NCBI RefSeq assembly: GCF_035503745.1
Contig: NZ_DATJTC010000007.1
Span: forward strand, 13,364 to 77,363
Origin: Dyella_B sp035503745
Lineage (GTDB): Bacteria; Pseudomonadota; Gammaproteobacteria; Xanthomonadales; Rhodanobacteraceae
Direction: 5' to 3'
DNA length: 64,000 bases
In this document: one piece after another, positions 26,238 through 34,990 of the stretch
How the letters are laid out: each line of letters starts with the position of its first letter
Position numbering within the stretch: position 1 is the first letter of the stretch
Notes under the pieces: generated by a model
What the model was told of the DNA's origin: nothing
The model's input: only the letters and a program-made list of their open reading frames with translations
Database searches by the model: none
Translations under genes and position numbers: made by a program

Positions 26238-26447
26238 TTAGGCTGGGACCACTTCGTCCGCCTGCAGGCCCTTCTGGCCCTGCACGACCTTGAAGCTGAC
26301 CTTCTGGCCTTCTTGCAGGCTCTTGAAGCCATTGCCCTGGATGGCGCGGAAATGCACGAAAACATCCGGGCCATTGTCGCGGCTGATAAAGCCGAAACCC
26401 TTGGCATCGTTGAACCACTTGACGGTACCGATCTGACGATCAGACAT
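26238..26447 (-). CDS. Cold-shock protein, second of two
   Basis: A 69-residue cold-shock domain protein nearly identical to the neighbouring copy, with KGFGFI and VFVHF RNA-binding motifs and the ending DEVVPA. The ATG at 26447 is preceded by GGAGTG; an upstream in-frame ATG adds only three residues. The leader of about 163 nt shares its first 11 nt and an internal ACCAGTAAG element with the first copy. The two genes are in tandem, each with its own promoter and terminator, so they are independently transcribed duplicates. Confidence 0.96.
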   Translation of the reverse strand: MSDRQIGTVKWFNDAKGFGFISRDNGPDVFVHFRAIQGNGFKSLQEGQKVSFKVVQGQKGLQADEVVPA

Positions 26448-26622
26448 GAAACACACTCCAAAACTAGGTTTTTCGCATAAAAAGACTCACCCGCCGCATA
26501 CGGTGGGCGACTTACTGGTGTGCTAAGGAAAACCCTAGGGGTGAGCGATGAGGCAGATCGTAATCGGCTGCATCGGGTCACATGACTCTGGTGACCCCGG
26601 CAAACACAGTGGCGCCATCATA
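26448..26622 (-). promoter_or_regulatory. Promoter and long 5' leader of the second cold-shock gene
   Basis: On the minus strand TATGAT (26617-26622) is followed after exactly 6 nt by ACTGTGTTTGC (26600-26610), as in the first copy. The leader of about 163 nt contains ACCAGTAAG (26511-26519) next to a hairpin at 26489-26508. This resembles the layout of E. coli cspA-type leaders, which have a conserved 5'-end box and a temperature-sensitive fold. Confidence 0.6.
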
Positions 26623-26725
26623 ACCGCAAATGCGCCGGTAAAGCGAATAAACGTTCATGGCCCCTGTTTTGCTGCCGGTAAAGCTGGTGTCTAATGCCGC
26701 TTATGAGCGGATTGGAAACGTATCC

Positions 26726-27121
26726 ATGGATTTGGCCGGCCGGATAAATATCTTTCAAAGGGCTTTCGCGACCCGATCGGGCTGCCTTGCGCTGGGCTTG
26801 CTTTTGGCCGGCTGCGGCCATGCGGTACGCAAGGTACCGCCCCCGCCTCCCCAACCCGTCGCCATCACCGGCATTTCGCCGTGCGATGCCTACCTGGACA
26901 GCTATCTTGCCTGTCACCGTGCCGCGGGCATTTTTACGCCCGATACGCTGCAGGGACACTATCAGGCGATGCGTTCAAGCCTGCTGCAGGATGCGAGCGA
27001 CCCCCGCACGCGGCCGTATCTGGCCAGCCGCTGCCTGGGCCTTCAGGCCCAGTTGAGCGCCGCCTTGAACGGCCGCGCCTGCAACGCGCCAACGCCCGTC
27101 GGCAACCCCAAGCCGCACTGA
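26726..27121 (+). CDS. Small lipoprotein of unknown function
   Basis: A 131-residue protein with a lipoprotein signal peptide: basic head, hydrophobic core and lipobox LLLAGC (cysteine about residue 28). A proline run (VPPPPPQP) follows, then a globular part containing four cysteines (SPCDAY, LACHRA, SRCLGL, RACNAP) that could form two disulfides. It may be anchored to the outer membrane. The ATG at 26726 has GGAAA eight bases upstream and gives a compact signal peptide. The stop lies 12 bp from the convergent ycaQ stop. No family recognised. Confidence 0.7.
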   Translation: MDLAGRINIFQRAFATRSGCLALGLLLAGCGHAVRKVPPPPPQPVAITGISPCDAYLDSYLACHRAAGIFTPDTLQGHYQAMRSSLLQDASDPRTRPYLASRCLGLQAQLSAALNGRACNAPTPVGNPKPH

Positions 27122-27133
27122 CGCGTTGCCAGC

Positions 27134-28393
27134 TCAACCTCGCCACAGCGCGCGCAACGCGGTGGCGACAGACGCGGGCCGGCAACGCCCCAGCCGAAGC
27201 TTCGGGGTGCCGTGCCATTGAGCGGTGGCGGATATGGCTTGGGCCAGTTCTTGCAGCATGCGTGCCGACGGCGTCGTGCCCTCTTCGAGGAACAGCGCTT
27301 TCACCTCGAACACGTCTTGAGCGCGATGCGCCTTCGCATCGAGCCGCCCGACCAGCCGTCCACGATGGAGGATCGGCAGCACGTAATAGCCGTAACGGCG
27401 CTTGGCAGCGGGCACGTAGCATTCGATGGTGTAGTCGAAATCGAACAGCTCGCGCGCGCGTGCGCGGTCCCACACCACCGGATCGAACGGCGAAAGCAGC
27501 GCGGTGTGCGTGGCGCGCAATTTTCCTTGACGCGCCTGCTCCAGCCATGGCGCATGGTCGGCATGCACATAGGCAGGCTGCTCCCAGCCGGTCACCTTCA
27601 CGCTCAGCAGCTTGCCCGTCGCCAGCAAAGGCTGCAGCTCGCTCGCGTCGACGGAAGGCTTGAGTCGAAAATAATCGGCGATCCAACGCGCCTGGGCGAT
27701 ACCCAGTGCGCGCACGCTGTCGAGAATGAAGCGTTCGCGCAATGCATCGCGGGTGTGCGCGGGCGCCGCTTGCTCCCATGGTGGATCGAGCTTGGCCAGC
27801 ACGCGTTCGGCCAGGTCATAGACGCGCTGGAAACGTTCGCGCCGCGTCACCATCAACTCGCCCGATGCAAACCATGCTTCCAGCCAACGCTTTTCAGGCT
27901 TCCAGTCCCACCAGCCGGAAACGCCGCGCTCGGTGCGCCCGAAATCCGAAGCGCGCACCGGGCCCGAATGACGGATGCGCTCCAGCAAGTCGTGCATTTC
28001 CCGCAGGTGCGTATCACGGGCACGCGACGCGCTTCGGTCGGCCCAATGAAGACTTTCGGCCTGCGCGCGCCATGCGCGATGAAAGCCAATATCGGAGGCC
28101 GTGACAAAGCACGCTTCATGCGCCCAGCATTCGGCGATGCGTCCGGCATCGAGCATCTCTTCCAGCCACGCCGGCGGATAGTCGCCAAGCCGCGCATGCA
28201 GAACCAGGTACGGGCTGCGCGCCACGACATGAATGCTGTCTATCTGCAGCAGGCGCATACGTTGAATGGCAGCCAACACGTCGTCGCGCCTGGCGCGGCG
28301 TTTAGGCGCATGCAGCAACCCTTGCGCCGCCAGATGCATGGCACGCGCCTGCACCAACGAGATCGCCGCGTCCCCAGATGAAGATTTGCTCAA
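27134..28393 (-). CDS. ycaQ: Winged-helix DNA glycosylase, YcaQ/AlkX family
   Basis: Members of this family unhook DNA interstrand crosslinks and alkylated bases. The 419-residue protein has the family's catalytic Gln-x-Asp motif in RLLQIDSIHVVARSPYLV, here quoted as LLQIDSIHVVARS, a central HTH region and the C-terminal PFDPVVWDR, YTIECYVPAAKRRYGYYVLP and GRLDAKAHR motifs. No ATG fits; the likely start is TTG at 28393 with AAGG ten bases upstream, which gives normal family length (E. coli YcaQ is 410). An upstream GTG at 28468 would add 25 residues. Convergent with the lipoprotein gene. Confidence 0.88.
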   Translation of the reverse strand: MSKSSSGDAAISLVQARAMHLAAQGLLHAPKRRARRDDVLAAIQRMRLLQIDSIHVVARSPYLVLHARLGDYPPAWLEEMLDAGRIAECWAHEACFVTASDIGFHRAWRAQAESLHWADRSASRARDTHLREMHDLLERIRHSGPVRASDFGRTERGVSGWWDWKPEKRWLEAWFASGELMVTRRERFQRVYDLAERVLAKLDPPWEQAAPAHTRDALRERFILDSVRALGIAQARWIADYFRLKPSVDASELQPLLATGKLLSVKVTGWEQPAYVHADHAPWLEQARQGKLRATHTALLSPFDPVVWDRARARELFDFDYTIECYVPAAKRRYGYYVLPILHRGRLVGRLDAKAHRAQDVFEVKALFLEEGTTPSARMLQELAQAISATAQWHGTPKLRLGRCRPASVATALRALWRG

Positions 28394-28564
28394 CGGATGT
28401 TCGCCTTGACGAAAGGAAGACCTTTCTATTGTGCTTGGATTTACCGGCCGCTTGCTAAGGTAAAGCACAAGCTTGGCAGGCCAGGATCGTTACGGGCCGC
28501 TCCTTTTAGCTGCGGCAAGCACGCGGCCCTGGTATCTCAGGCGTCCCCCGCAGGAGCTATCACG

Positions 28565-28975
28565 ATGACATACCGCATCCCACTACTAACCTCCCTGATC
28601 AGCACCGGCCTGCTCTTTACCGGCATCGCTTGGGCGCAGCCTCAACCTGCGCAGCTGACCTCCCCGTCCACGCAAAGCCAGCCGATGCAATCGGCCAATC
28701 CGTCGCAAGGCAACACGGCATCGCCGATGGCTGGCACCGACAGCATGACGTTCAACAGCCCGCAGGGCCAGGTGACCGTGCGTTCGATCATGGGCCAGAC
28801 GCCGTCCACCGCCTCGCCGCCGTCGTTTGACCAGCTTTCCGGCGGCACCAAGTTCATCACCATGAGCCAGGCCAACGCTTATCCGCCGCTCGCCAACGAC
28901 TTCGGTTACGCGGCCGACCATGGCAACCGCATCTCCAAGGCGCAATACCAGCACTGGCTGAAAGACTTGAACTAG
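28565..28975 (+). CDS. Exported small protein with a degenerate EF-hand-like C-terminus
   Basis: A 136-residue protein with a Sec signal peptide (MTYRIPLLTSLISTGLLFTG, cleavage probably after WAQ). The mature part is rich in Ser, Gln, Thr and Pro, and ends with FGYAADHGNRISKAQYQHWL, which looks like the last part of an EF-hand loop and exiting helix (D-x-G-N-R-I-S). Full calcium ligands are not all present. Probably periplasmic. AGGAG precedes the ATG at 28565, and a strong terminator follows the stop, so it is a monocistronic gene. No function assigned. Confidence 0.78.
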   Translation: MTYRIPLLTSLISTGLLFTGIAWAQPQPAQLTSPSTQSQPMQSANPSQGNTASPMAGTDSMTFNSPQGQVTVRSIMGQTPSTASPPSFDQLSGGTKFITMSQANAYPPLANDFGYAADHGNRISKAQYQHWLKDLN

Positions 28976-29020
28976 GCGAGCCGAACGCCATCGGGCGCCC
29001 ATGATTCACGCAGGCATCAC

Positions 29021-29052
29021 GCCGGCCGTCGCGTGTCGACGGCCGGCTTTTT
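29021..29052 (+). terminator. Terminator after the EF-hand-like gene
   Basis: A perfect 11-bp GC stem (29021-29031 with 29037-29047), a 5-nt loop and a run of five Ts. Confidence 0.9.
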
Positions 29053-29121
29053 CTTTCCGGCACGCAAGCTGGCTAAACTCCACGCCAAAGCGCCTGGAGT
29101 GGCGCGTGCGTGGGGTGCGCC

Positions 29122-30204
29122 GTGAAACAGTGGATCGTCCGATGGATGGCGGTTTTATGCCTAACCGCGGCGAGCGCCTCGCCAGCGCAGACGCAAAACA
29201 TCGATCCGGCGGACATCCGCGCCTGCACCGGCATCAAAAGCGATGCGCAGCGGCTAGCCTGCTACGACCGCGCCACCAGACGCACGCAGATGCCGGCAGC
29301 GCGCAAGCGCTCCGAACCGGTCTCTTCCAACGTGTTCTCACACGAACAAAGCACGGCGACGGCGGCAGCTACCGGCAGTAACGCCGCGCCGCTTTCCCTG
29401 CTCGACAGCCGCTGGGAACTTTCGCCGCAGAGCAAGCTGGGTACGTTCAATCTGCGCGGCTACAAACCCATCTACGTGTTGCCGGTGTTCGCTACCAGCA
29501 ACCAGAACAACCTGCCCAGCAGTCCCAACCCCGTCAACACGGAACACACGCCGCTGGGCATGCAGGACCTGGAAGGCAAATTCCAGCTGAGCCTGAAAAC
29601 CAAGGTCTGGCAGAACGTCTTCGGCGACACCGGCGACCTGTGGGTGGGATACACGCAGGACTCCTATTGGCAGGTCTACAACGCGAAATTGTCGCGCCCG
29701 TTCCGCGAAACCGACTACGAACCCGAAGCCATGCTGGTGTTCGACACCAACTATCAGCTGATGGGTTGGAATGGACGCCTGCTGGGCATCGGCGTCGATC
29801 ATCAATCCAATGGACAATCAGACCCGCTTTCGCGCAGCTGGAATCGCGTGATGGGGCAGATCGGCTTCGAACGCGACAGCTGGACCGTCGTCTTCCGCCC
29901 ATGGTGGCGCATTCCGGAACAGGCGGCCGATGACAACAATCCGGACATCAGCAATTACATGGGTCGCGCCGACATGCAGATCGTGCACGAATGGAACGGA
30001 CAGGAGTTCGGCCTGATGCTGCGCGACTCCCTGCGCGGCGGCGGCGAGCAGCATGGCGCAGGGCGATTGACCTGGAGTTTTCCGCTGGCCGGCAACCTGC
30101 GCGGATACATGGAACTGTTCAAGGGCTACGGCGAAAGCATCATCGATTACAACCACAACGCCACCTATCTGGGCGCCGGCATCTCGCTGCTCGATTGGTA
30201 CTAG
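29122..30204 (+). CDS. pldA: Outer-membrane phospholipase A (OMPLA)
   Basis: Beta-barrel phospholipase that hydrolyses misplaced phospholipids in the outer leaflet. The 360-residue protein starts at a GTG (29122) with a signal peptide (KQWIVRWMAVLCLTAASASPAQ). A 90-residue low-complexity linker precedes the barrel, which starts around SRWELSPQSKLGTFNLRGYKP. The catalytic triad region is GIGVDHQSNGQSDPLSRSWNR: His and Ser in DHQSNG and Asn in SWNR. The barrel ends in ISLLDWY with a C-terminal aromatic residue, as outer-membrane proteins do. An alternative GTG at 29110 adds four residues. Confidence 0.93.
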   Translation: MKQWIVRWMAVLCLTAASASPAQTQNIDPADIRACTGIKSDAQRLACYDRATRRTQMPAARKRSEPVSSNVFSHEQSTATAAATGSNAAPLSLLDSRWELSPQSKLGTFNLRGYKPIYVLPVFATSNQNNLPSSPNPVNTEHTPLGMQDLEGKFQLSLKTKVWQNVFGDTGDLWVGYTQDSYWQVYNAKLSRPFRETDYEPEAMLVFDTNYQLMGWNGRLLGIGVDHQSNGQSDPLSRSWNRVMGQIGFERDSWTVVFRPWWRIPEQAADDNNPDISNYMGRADMQIVHEWNGQEFGLMLRDSLRGGGEQHGAGRLTWSFPLAGNLRGYMELFKGYGESIIDYNHNATYLGAGISLLDWY

Positions 30205-30228
30205 GGATGCTCACACCCTGGACATGAA

Positions 30229-30256
30229 AATGGCCGGCCCATTCGGGGCCGGCCAT
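30229..30256 (-). terminator. Terminator between slyD and pldA
   Basis: A 10-bp GC stem (30231-30240 with 30246-30255), extended by A-T pairs, with a T run on the minus strand. It lies between the convergent stops and best fits slyD. Confidence 0.8.
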
Positions 30257-30288
30257 CGTCTGGCGTACTGATGCGATCGCGACGAACG

Positions 30289-30771
30289 TCAGTGGTGGTG
30301 GCCACCCGCGCCGTGCACATGACCGTGCGCAAGCTCTTCTTCCGTCGCCGCACGCACTTGGGTCACTTCGATATCGAAATGCAACGTCTGGCCGGCCAGC
30401 GGATGGTTGCCGTCGATATGCACGGTTTGGCCGTCAACCTTGGTCACCGTCACATTGATCACGCCCTGTGGACCGTTTCCCTGGAACTGCATGCCGGGCT
30501 GGATGTCCTCCACGCCCTGGAACGCCTCGCGCGGCAGTTCCTGCACCAGTTCCGGATGATGCACGCCGTAGCCCTCGGCGGGTGCCACATCGACCTTGAA
30601 CTGATCGCCGGCGACGCGGCCGGCCATGGCCTTTTCCAGGCCTGGCACGATCTGGCCGCTGCCATGCAGATAGGCAAGCGGCTCGCGCCCCTCGGAGCTG
30701 TCGATGACCTGGCCGGCGTCGTCGGTCAGCGTGTAGTGAAAGGCGGCTACGGTGTTGTCGGCAATCTGCAT
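30289..30771 (-). CDS. slyD: FKBP-type peptidyl-prolyl isomerase SlyD
   Basis: Cytosolic prolyl isomerase and chaperone that also delivers nickel to hydrogenases in E. coli. The 160-residue protein has the FKBP domain split by an insert-in-flap domain: FHYTLTDDAGQVIDSS and LAYLHGSGQIVPGLEKAMAG at the start, then the IF domain (PAEGYGVHHPELVQELPREAF) and the return DGNHPLAGQTLHFDIEV. The tail is short and histidine-rich (HGHVHGAGGHHH), a reduced version of the E. coli metal-binding tail. The ATG at 30771 is preceded by GAGA. A terminator follows. Confidence 0.94.
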   Translation of the reverse strand: MQIADNTVAAFHYTLTDDAGQVIDSSEGREPLAYLHGSGQIVPGLEKAMAGRVAGDQFKVDVAPAEGYGVHHPELVQELPREAFQGVEDIQPGMQFQGNGPQGVINVTVTKVDGQTVHIDGNHPLAGQTLHFDIEVTQVRAATEEELAHGHVHGAGGHHH

Positions 30772-30878
30772 GATGATCTCGCTTGAGGTAAAGAAGCGCC
30801 GACCTGCGCCGACGAATGGGTAAGGTTAACACTCCTGCGCAGTATCGCGCCCGAACACGCCAAAATCCGGGTCTTCCA

Positions 30879-31109
30879 ATGACACCACGTATCAACGCCT
30901 GGCGGGATCGCCAGACCCGCCGGCAGGTGTGGTCGCTGGCACTGCCGGTGATGCTGTCGGCATTGGCTTTCGCACTGCTGGCATGGACGACGCGCGGGAT
31001 GGGCGATCAGGGCGTGTGGCTGGCTTTTCTGGCCTTCACGGTTATCCGCGGACTGAGCCTGGTGTGGTTCGGACTGCGCATTCACCTACACCACGCACGG
31101 GTGCGCTGA
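30879..31109 (+). pseudogene. Remnant of a MATE (DinF-type) efflux transporter with large internal deletion
   Basis: A 76-codon frame. Its first part, TRRQVWSLALPVMLSALAF, looks like the start of the first helix of MATE/DinF transporters; its second part, GDQGVWLAFLAFTVIRGLSL, looks like their last helix. A full protein would be about 440 residues, so roughly 360 codons appear to be missing while the frame is intact. Comparison is from memory of the family. An intact two-helix membrane protein is the alternative. It is followed 40 bp later by dacB. Confidence 0.55.
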
Positions 31110-31148
31110 ACCTATCGCGGCATCGACAGGCTAGGCATACTAAAACCC

Positions 31149-32699
31149 ATGAATGGTTTTTTCTCTCGATTTCGGCTCGTGCTGAGCAGCGCCTGCGTGC
31201 TGCTCGTTTCGTTGGCAACGGTAAACGCCGCCGATACCGTGACGGCGCGGCCGATCGCTTCGACGCGGCAACTGGCCGCCGCCATCGATGCACAGATCGG
31301 GCAACCCCGCTACAGCGCATCAAGCTGGGGCATTGCCGTGGTTTCGCTCGATACGGGGCGCACGCTATATGCCCACGATGCCGACCGCCTGCTACAACCG
31401 GCCTCCACGGCGAAACTGTACACGGCGGCGCTGGTGCTCGATACGCTCGGCACCGACTATCGCATTCCCACGCAGCTCCTGGTTACGCGGCCGATCCAGC
31501 GCGGCCAGGTCGGTGGGCCGCTGATCCTGTATGGCATGGGGGACCCCACGCTAGGCACTCCCGACACCCATAGCGACTGGGCCGACGAGCTGGCCACCCA
31601 ACTGGCGGCGGCCGGCGTGCGTGAAGTGCATGGCGACCTGATCGCCGACGACAGCTATTTCAGCGGGCCGGCGATGGGTTCGGGCTGGGAAGCGCGCGAT
31701 CTGCAGAGCTGGTTCGCGGTGCCCTCCTGCGCGTTGAGCGTGCAGGAAAACGTGGTCAACCTCACCGTCACGCCTTCGAACCAGGCAGGTGGCTCGGTAT
31801 CGCTGACCTTCGATTCACCGGAGTCGATGCCGCATGTGGTGAACACCATGACCACCGGCGCGCCGCACACACGCAGCGACATCAATCTCTACCGTGCACC
31901 AGGCGATGCGACGCTGTACGCCTTCGGCAGCATGCCAGCTGGCGCACAGCCGCAGACGTTCAGGCTCGCCATGGCCGATCCGGCGTGGTTTGCCGGCACG
32001 CTACTGCGCGATGCGCTCACCCGGCACGGCATCCGCATCGATGGCCGGCTGCGCGTCCAGCACTGGCCGCAACCGGATGACATAAACCTGGACCGTGCCA
32101 CCGTCGTAGCGCAGGTTCTGTCGCCGCCGCTTATGGACGTGCTCACACGCGGGCTCAAGCGCTCGCAGAATCTCTACCTGCAGAATCTGCTGCAGATCGC
32201 CGGCGTCAAGGCGCAGGCCGAGGCACAGCAGGCCGGCGATCCGGACGAGGGCTTCCTCAGCAGCGAGGCCTGGGCCATTCGCGCGATGCGCCAATGGCTC
32301 GATCGCATCGGCATCGCCCCCGATGCCGCGCAGATCGAGGAAGGCGCGGGACTGTCGCGCGAGGATCTGGTCACGCCCCAGGCCACGGTGCAACTGCTGA
32401 CCTACCTGTCGAGCCAGCCCTACGGCACGCAGTTGCGCGATGCGCTACCCAGCGCCGGCGTGGACGGCACGCTGGAATTTCGCATGCGCGGCAGCGCCGC
32501 GGCCGACAACGTGCAGGCCAAAACCGGCAGCATGACCTATGTGCACTGCCTGGCCGGTTATGTCACGACCAGTGCGGGCGAACGGTTGGCCTTCGCCCTG
32601 ATGGTCAACAACTACGTGCGCCAGGGCGACGATCCCAGCGCCAGCCGCGATCTGGATGCAATCGCGGAAATGCTGGCCGCCTTCCAGGGGCACAGCTGA
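31149..32699 (+). CDS. dacB: D-alanyl-D-alanine carboxypeptidase/endopeptidase (PBP4 family)
   Basis: Periplasmic class C penicillin-binding protein that trims or cleaves peptidoglycan cross-links. The 516-residue product has a signal peptide ending near VNAAD, the active-site Ser-x-x-Lys in LLQPASTAKLYTAALVLD (Ser near residue 86), the Ser-x-Asn motif in LKRSQNLYLQNLLQ and the Lys-Thr-Gly motif in QAKTGSMTYVHCLAGYV. The insert between the first two motifs is long, as in PBP4. No clear ribosome-binding site precedes the ATG at 31149. It stops 22 bp from the convergent glutathione peroxidase stop. Confidence 0.95.
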   Translation: MNGFFSRFRLVLSSACVLLVSLATVNAADTVTARPIASTRQLAAAIDAQIGQPRYSASSWGIAVVSLDTGRTLYAHDADRLLQPASTAKLYTAALVLDTLGTDYRIPTQLLVTRPIQRGQVGGPLILYGMGDPTLGTPDTHSDWADELATQLAAAGVREVHGDLIADDSYFSGPAMGSGWEARDLQSWFAVPSCALSVQENVVNLTVTPSNQAGGSVSLTFDSPESMPHVVNTMTTGAPHTRSDINLYRAPGDATLYAFGSMPAGAQPQTFRLAMADPAWFAGTLLRDALTRHGIRIDGRLRVQHWPQPDDINLDRATVVAQVLSPPLMDVLTRGLKRSQNLYLQNLLQIAGVKAQAEAQQAGDPDEGFLSSEAWAIRAMRQWLDRIGIAPDAAQIEEGAGLSREDLVTPQATVQLLTYLSSQPYGTQLRDALPSAGVDGTLEFRMRGSAAADNVQAKTGSMTYVHCLAGYVTTSAGERLAFALMVNNYVRQGDDPSASRDLDAIAEMLAAFQGHS

Positions 32700-32721
32700 A
32701 GGGCCGGCTCGCGCGCTTTCT

Positions 32722-33198
32722 TCAGCGCTTGCGCAGATCTTTCTCGATTTTCTCCGGAGTGTCGTTGGGCGCGTAGCGTTTGACCACGTTGCCTTGGTCG
32801 TCGATCAGAAACTTGGTGAAATTCCACTTGATCGATTCGCTGCCCAGCAATCCCTTGGCCTGCTTCTTCATCCATTGATAGAGCGGATGCGCATGTTCGC
32901 CATTGACCTCGATCTTGGCGAACATCGGGAAGGTGACGTCATAGCTGGTCGAACAGAAGTTCCTGATTTCGGCCTCGTCGCCGGGCTCCTGATGACCGAA
33001 CTGGTCGCACGGGAAGCCCAGCACCACCAGCCCCTGGTCCTGATGGCCGCGCCACAGCGCCTCCAAGCCCTTGTATTGCGGGGTGAACCCGCACTTGGAG
33101 GCTACGTTGACGATCAGCATGGTCTTGCCACGCCAGGCGTCGAGCGATTGCTCCTTGCCATCGATGTCGCGCGCGCTGAAATCGTAGACGGTGGTCAT
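32722..33198 (-). CDS. Glutathione peroxidase family protein (cysteine form)
   Basis: Thiol peroxidase of 158 residues that reduces hydrogen peroxide and organic peroxides, usually with thioredoxin in bacteria. The catalytic cysteine is in NVASKCGFTPQYKGLEAL (residue about 37), the catalytic Gln/Trp motifs are GFPCDQFGHQEPG and KWNFTKFLI. The second cysteine (GFPCDQF and NFCSTSY) may resolve the reaction. Length and sequence match the BtuE/Gpo family. The ATG at 33198 has GGAG eight bases upstream. Convergent with dacB and divergent from metN. Confidence 0.94.
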   Translation of the reverse strand: MTTVYDFSARDIDGKEQSLDAWRGKTMLIVNVASKCGFTPQYKGLEALWRGHQDQGLVVLGFPCDQFGHQEPGDEAEIRNFCSTSYDVTFPMFAKIEVNGEHAHPLYQWMKKQAKGLLGSESIKWNFTKFLIDDQGNVVKRYAPNDTPEKIEKDLRKR

Positions 33199-33296
33199 GG
33201 TGATCGCTCCGGTGATATCGATAGGACAGTCTACCCCAGCCTTCCCACGTCCGACTGGCATAGAATGCGGGTTCCGGCCATGGTTGAAGGTTCGTC

Positions 33297-34307
33297 GTGA
33301 TCCGTTTCGTCGATGTCCACAAATCCTACACCGTCAATGGCAAGGTCATTCCCGCGCTGGAGATTTTCAGCCTGGACATTGCCGATGGCGACGTGTTCGG
33401 CATCATCGGCCACTCCGGTGCCGGCAAATCCACGCTCATACGCCTGATCAACCTGCTCGAACGCCCCAGCGGCGGACGCATCATGATCGGCGATACCGAC
33501 ATGACCCAACTGTCCGATGCCGAGCTGCGCGCGGCGCGGCAGCGCATCGGCATGATCTTCCAGCATTTCAACCTGCTTTCCTCGCAGACCGTGGCCGAGA
33601 ACGTCGCGCTCCCGCTACGCATCGCCGGTGAAAAGGATCAAGCCGCCATTCGCGCACGGGTCGATGAATTGCTGCACCGGGTCGGCTTGAGCGATCACGC
33701 CGACAAGTATCCGTCGCAGCTTTCCGGCGGCCAAAAGCAACGTGTCGGCATCGCCCGCGCACTGGCCAATCGCCCTTCGATCCTGCTGTGCGACGAAGCC
33801 ACCAGCGCGCTCGATCCGCAAACCACGGCGTCCGTGCTCGACTTGCTGGCCCAGATCAATCGCGAGCTGAAACTTACCATCGTGCTGATCACGCACGAGA
33901 TGGACGTGGTACGGCGCGTGTGCGATCGCGTGGCGGTGCTGGATGCCGGGCGTATCGTGGAACGCGGCGCCGTCGCCGACGTGTTCCTGCATCCCACGCA
34001 CGCCACCACCAGCCGCTTCGTCAACGAAGCCTTGCCGGAAGAAGAAGCGGGCGAACACGTGCCTTATCAAAACGTGCCGGGGCGCATCATGCGGCTTTCC
34101 TTTCGCGGCGAAGCGACCTGGTCGCCGACGCTGGGGCGGGTGATGCGCGAAACCGGCGTAGATTTCAATATCCTTGCCGGCCGCATCGACCGCATCAAGG
34201 ACATGCCCTACGGCCAGCTCACCCTGGCCATGCAAGGCACCGGCGTGGACGCGGCGATGAACGCGTTGCGCGAGGCCGGTATCGACGTGGAGGTACTCAT
34301 TCGATGA
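33297..34307 (+). CDS. metN: Methionine ABC transporter, ATP-binding protein MetN
   Basis: ATPase of the D/L-methionine importer. The 336-residue protein has Walker A GHSGAGKST, Q-loop, signature LSGGQKQRVGIARALA, Walker B ILLCDEATSALDP and H-loop LITHEMD, followed by a C-terminal NIL regulatory domain of about 80 residues (from GRIMRLSFRGEATW) that binds methionine and inhibits uptake when it is plentiful. Start is a GTG at 33297 with GAAGG upstream. Its stop overlaps the metI start by 4 bases, so translation is coupled. No MetJ box or riboswitch was recognised upstream. Confidence 0.96.
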   Translation: MIRFVDVHKSYTVNGKVIPALEIFSLDIADGDVFGIIGHSGAGKSTLIRLINLLERPSGGRIMIGDTDMTQLSDAELRAARQRIGMIFQHFNLLSSQTVAENVALPLRIAGEKDQAAIRARVDELLHRVGLSDHADKYPSQLSGGQKQRVGIARALANRPSILLCDEATSALDPQTTASVLDLLAQINRELKLTIVLITHEMDVVRRVCDRVAVLDAGRIVERGAVADVFLHPTHATTSRFVNEALPEEEAGEHVPYQNVPGRIMRLSFRGEATWSPTLGRVMRETGVDFNILAGRIDRIKDMPYGQLTLAMQGTGVDAAMNALREAGIDVEVLIR

Positions 34308-34990
34308 TCGCCGCACCTTTGCTGCAAACCCTGTTTCCCAACATCGACGACTGGGCCGAGCTTGGCCGGGCATGCATCGATACCTTGCTGATGCTGGGTG
34401 GGTCGCTCCTGCTTACCGTGCTGCTCGGGCTGCCACTGGGCATCGTGTTGTTTCTCACCGGCAGAGGCCAGCTGCACGCGATGCCCGCGCTTTACGGCGC
34501 CCTCTCGCTGGTCGTCAACGTGCTGCGCTCGATTCCCTTCATCATTCTGATGATCGTGCTGATGCCGCTGACTTACGTGCTGGTCGGCACAAGGCTGGGT
34601 ATCCGTGGCGCGATACCGCCGCTGGTCATCGGCGCCGCGCCCTTCTTTGCGCGCCTGGTCGAAACGGCGCTGCGCGAAGTGGAACGCGGCGTGATCGAAG
34701 CCTCGCAGGCAATGGGCGCGACCACCTGGCAGATCGTGCGCCATGTGCTGCTTCCCGAGGCGCGCGGCAGCCTGTGGGCCGGCGTCACCGTAACGGCCAT
34801 CGCACTGGTCGGATATACCGCGATGGGCGGCGCCATCGGCGCCGGGGGGCTGGGCGACCTTGCCTACCGGTACGGCTACCTCAGCTACAAGTCCGACTAT
34901 ATGGTCGTAACGGTGTTGCTGTTGATCGTACTGGTCCAACTGCTGCAAATGCTCGGCGACCGCATCGTGGCGCATTACAGCCGCCGCTGA
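34304..34990 (+). CDS. metI: Methionine ABC transporter permease MetI
   Basis: Inner-membrane permease of the methionine importer, 228 residues with five predicted membrane segments. The EAA loop that docks to MetN is EASQAMGATTWQIVRHVLLPEA, quoted here in part: ASQAMGATTWQIVRHVLLP. The ATG at 34304 overlaps the metN stop. It ends about 90 bp before metQ. Typical size for MetI (217 in E. coli). Confidence 0.95.
   Translation: MIAAPLLQTLFPNIDDWAELGRACIDTLLMLGGSLLLTVLLGLPLGIVLFLTGRGQLHAMPALYGALSLVVNVLRSIPFIILMIVLMPLTYVLVGTRLGIRGAIPPLVIGAAPFFARLVETALREVERGVIEASQAMGATTWQIVRHVLLPEARGSLWAGVTVTAIALVGYTAMGGAIGAGGLGDLAYRYGYLSYKSDYMVVTVLLLIVLVQLLQMLGDRIVAHYSRR

Noticed and set aside
33788..34303. In-frame extension of metI into metN
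   Set aside because: It overlaps metN in another frame; the coupled ATG at 34304 is the family start.
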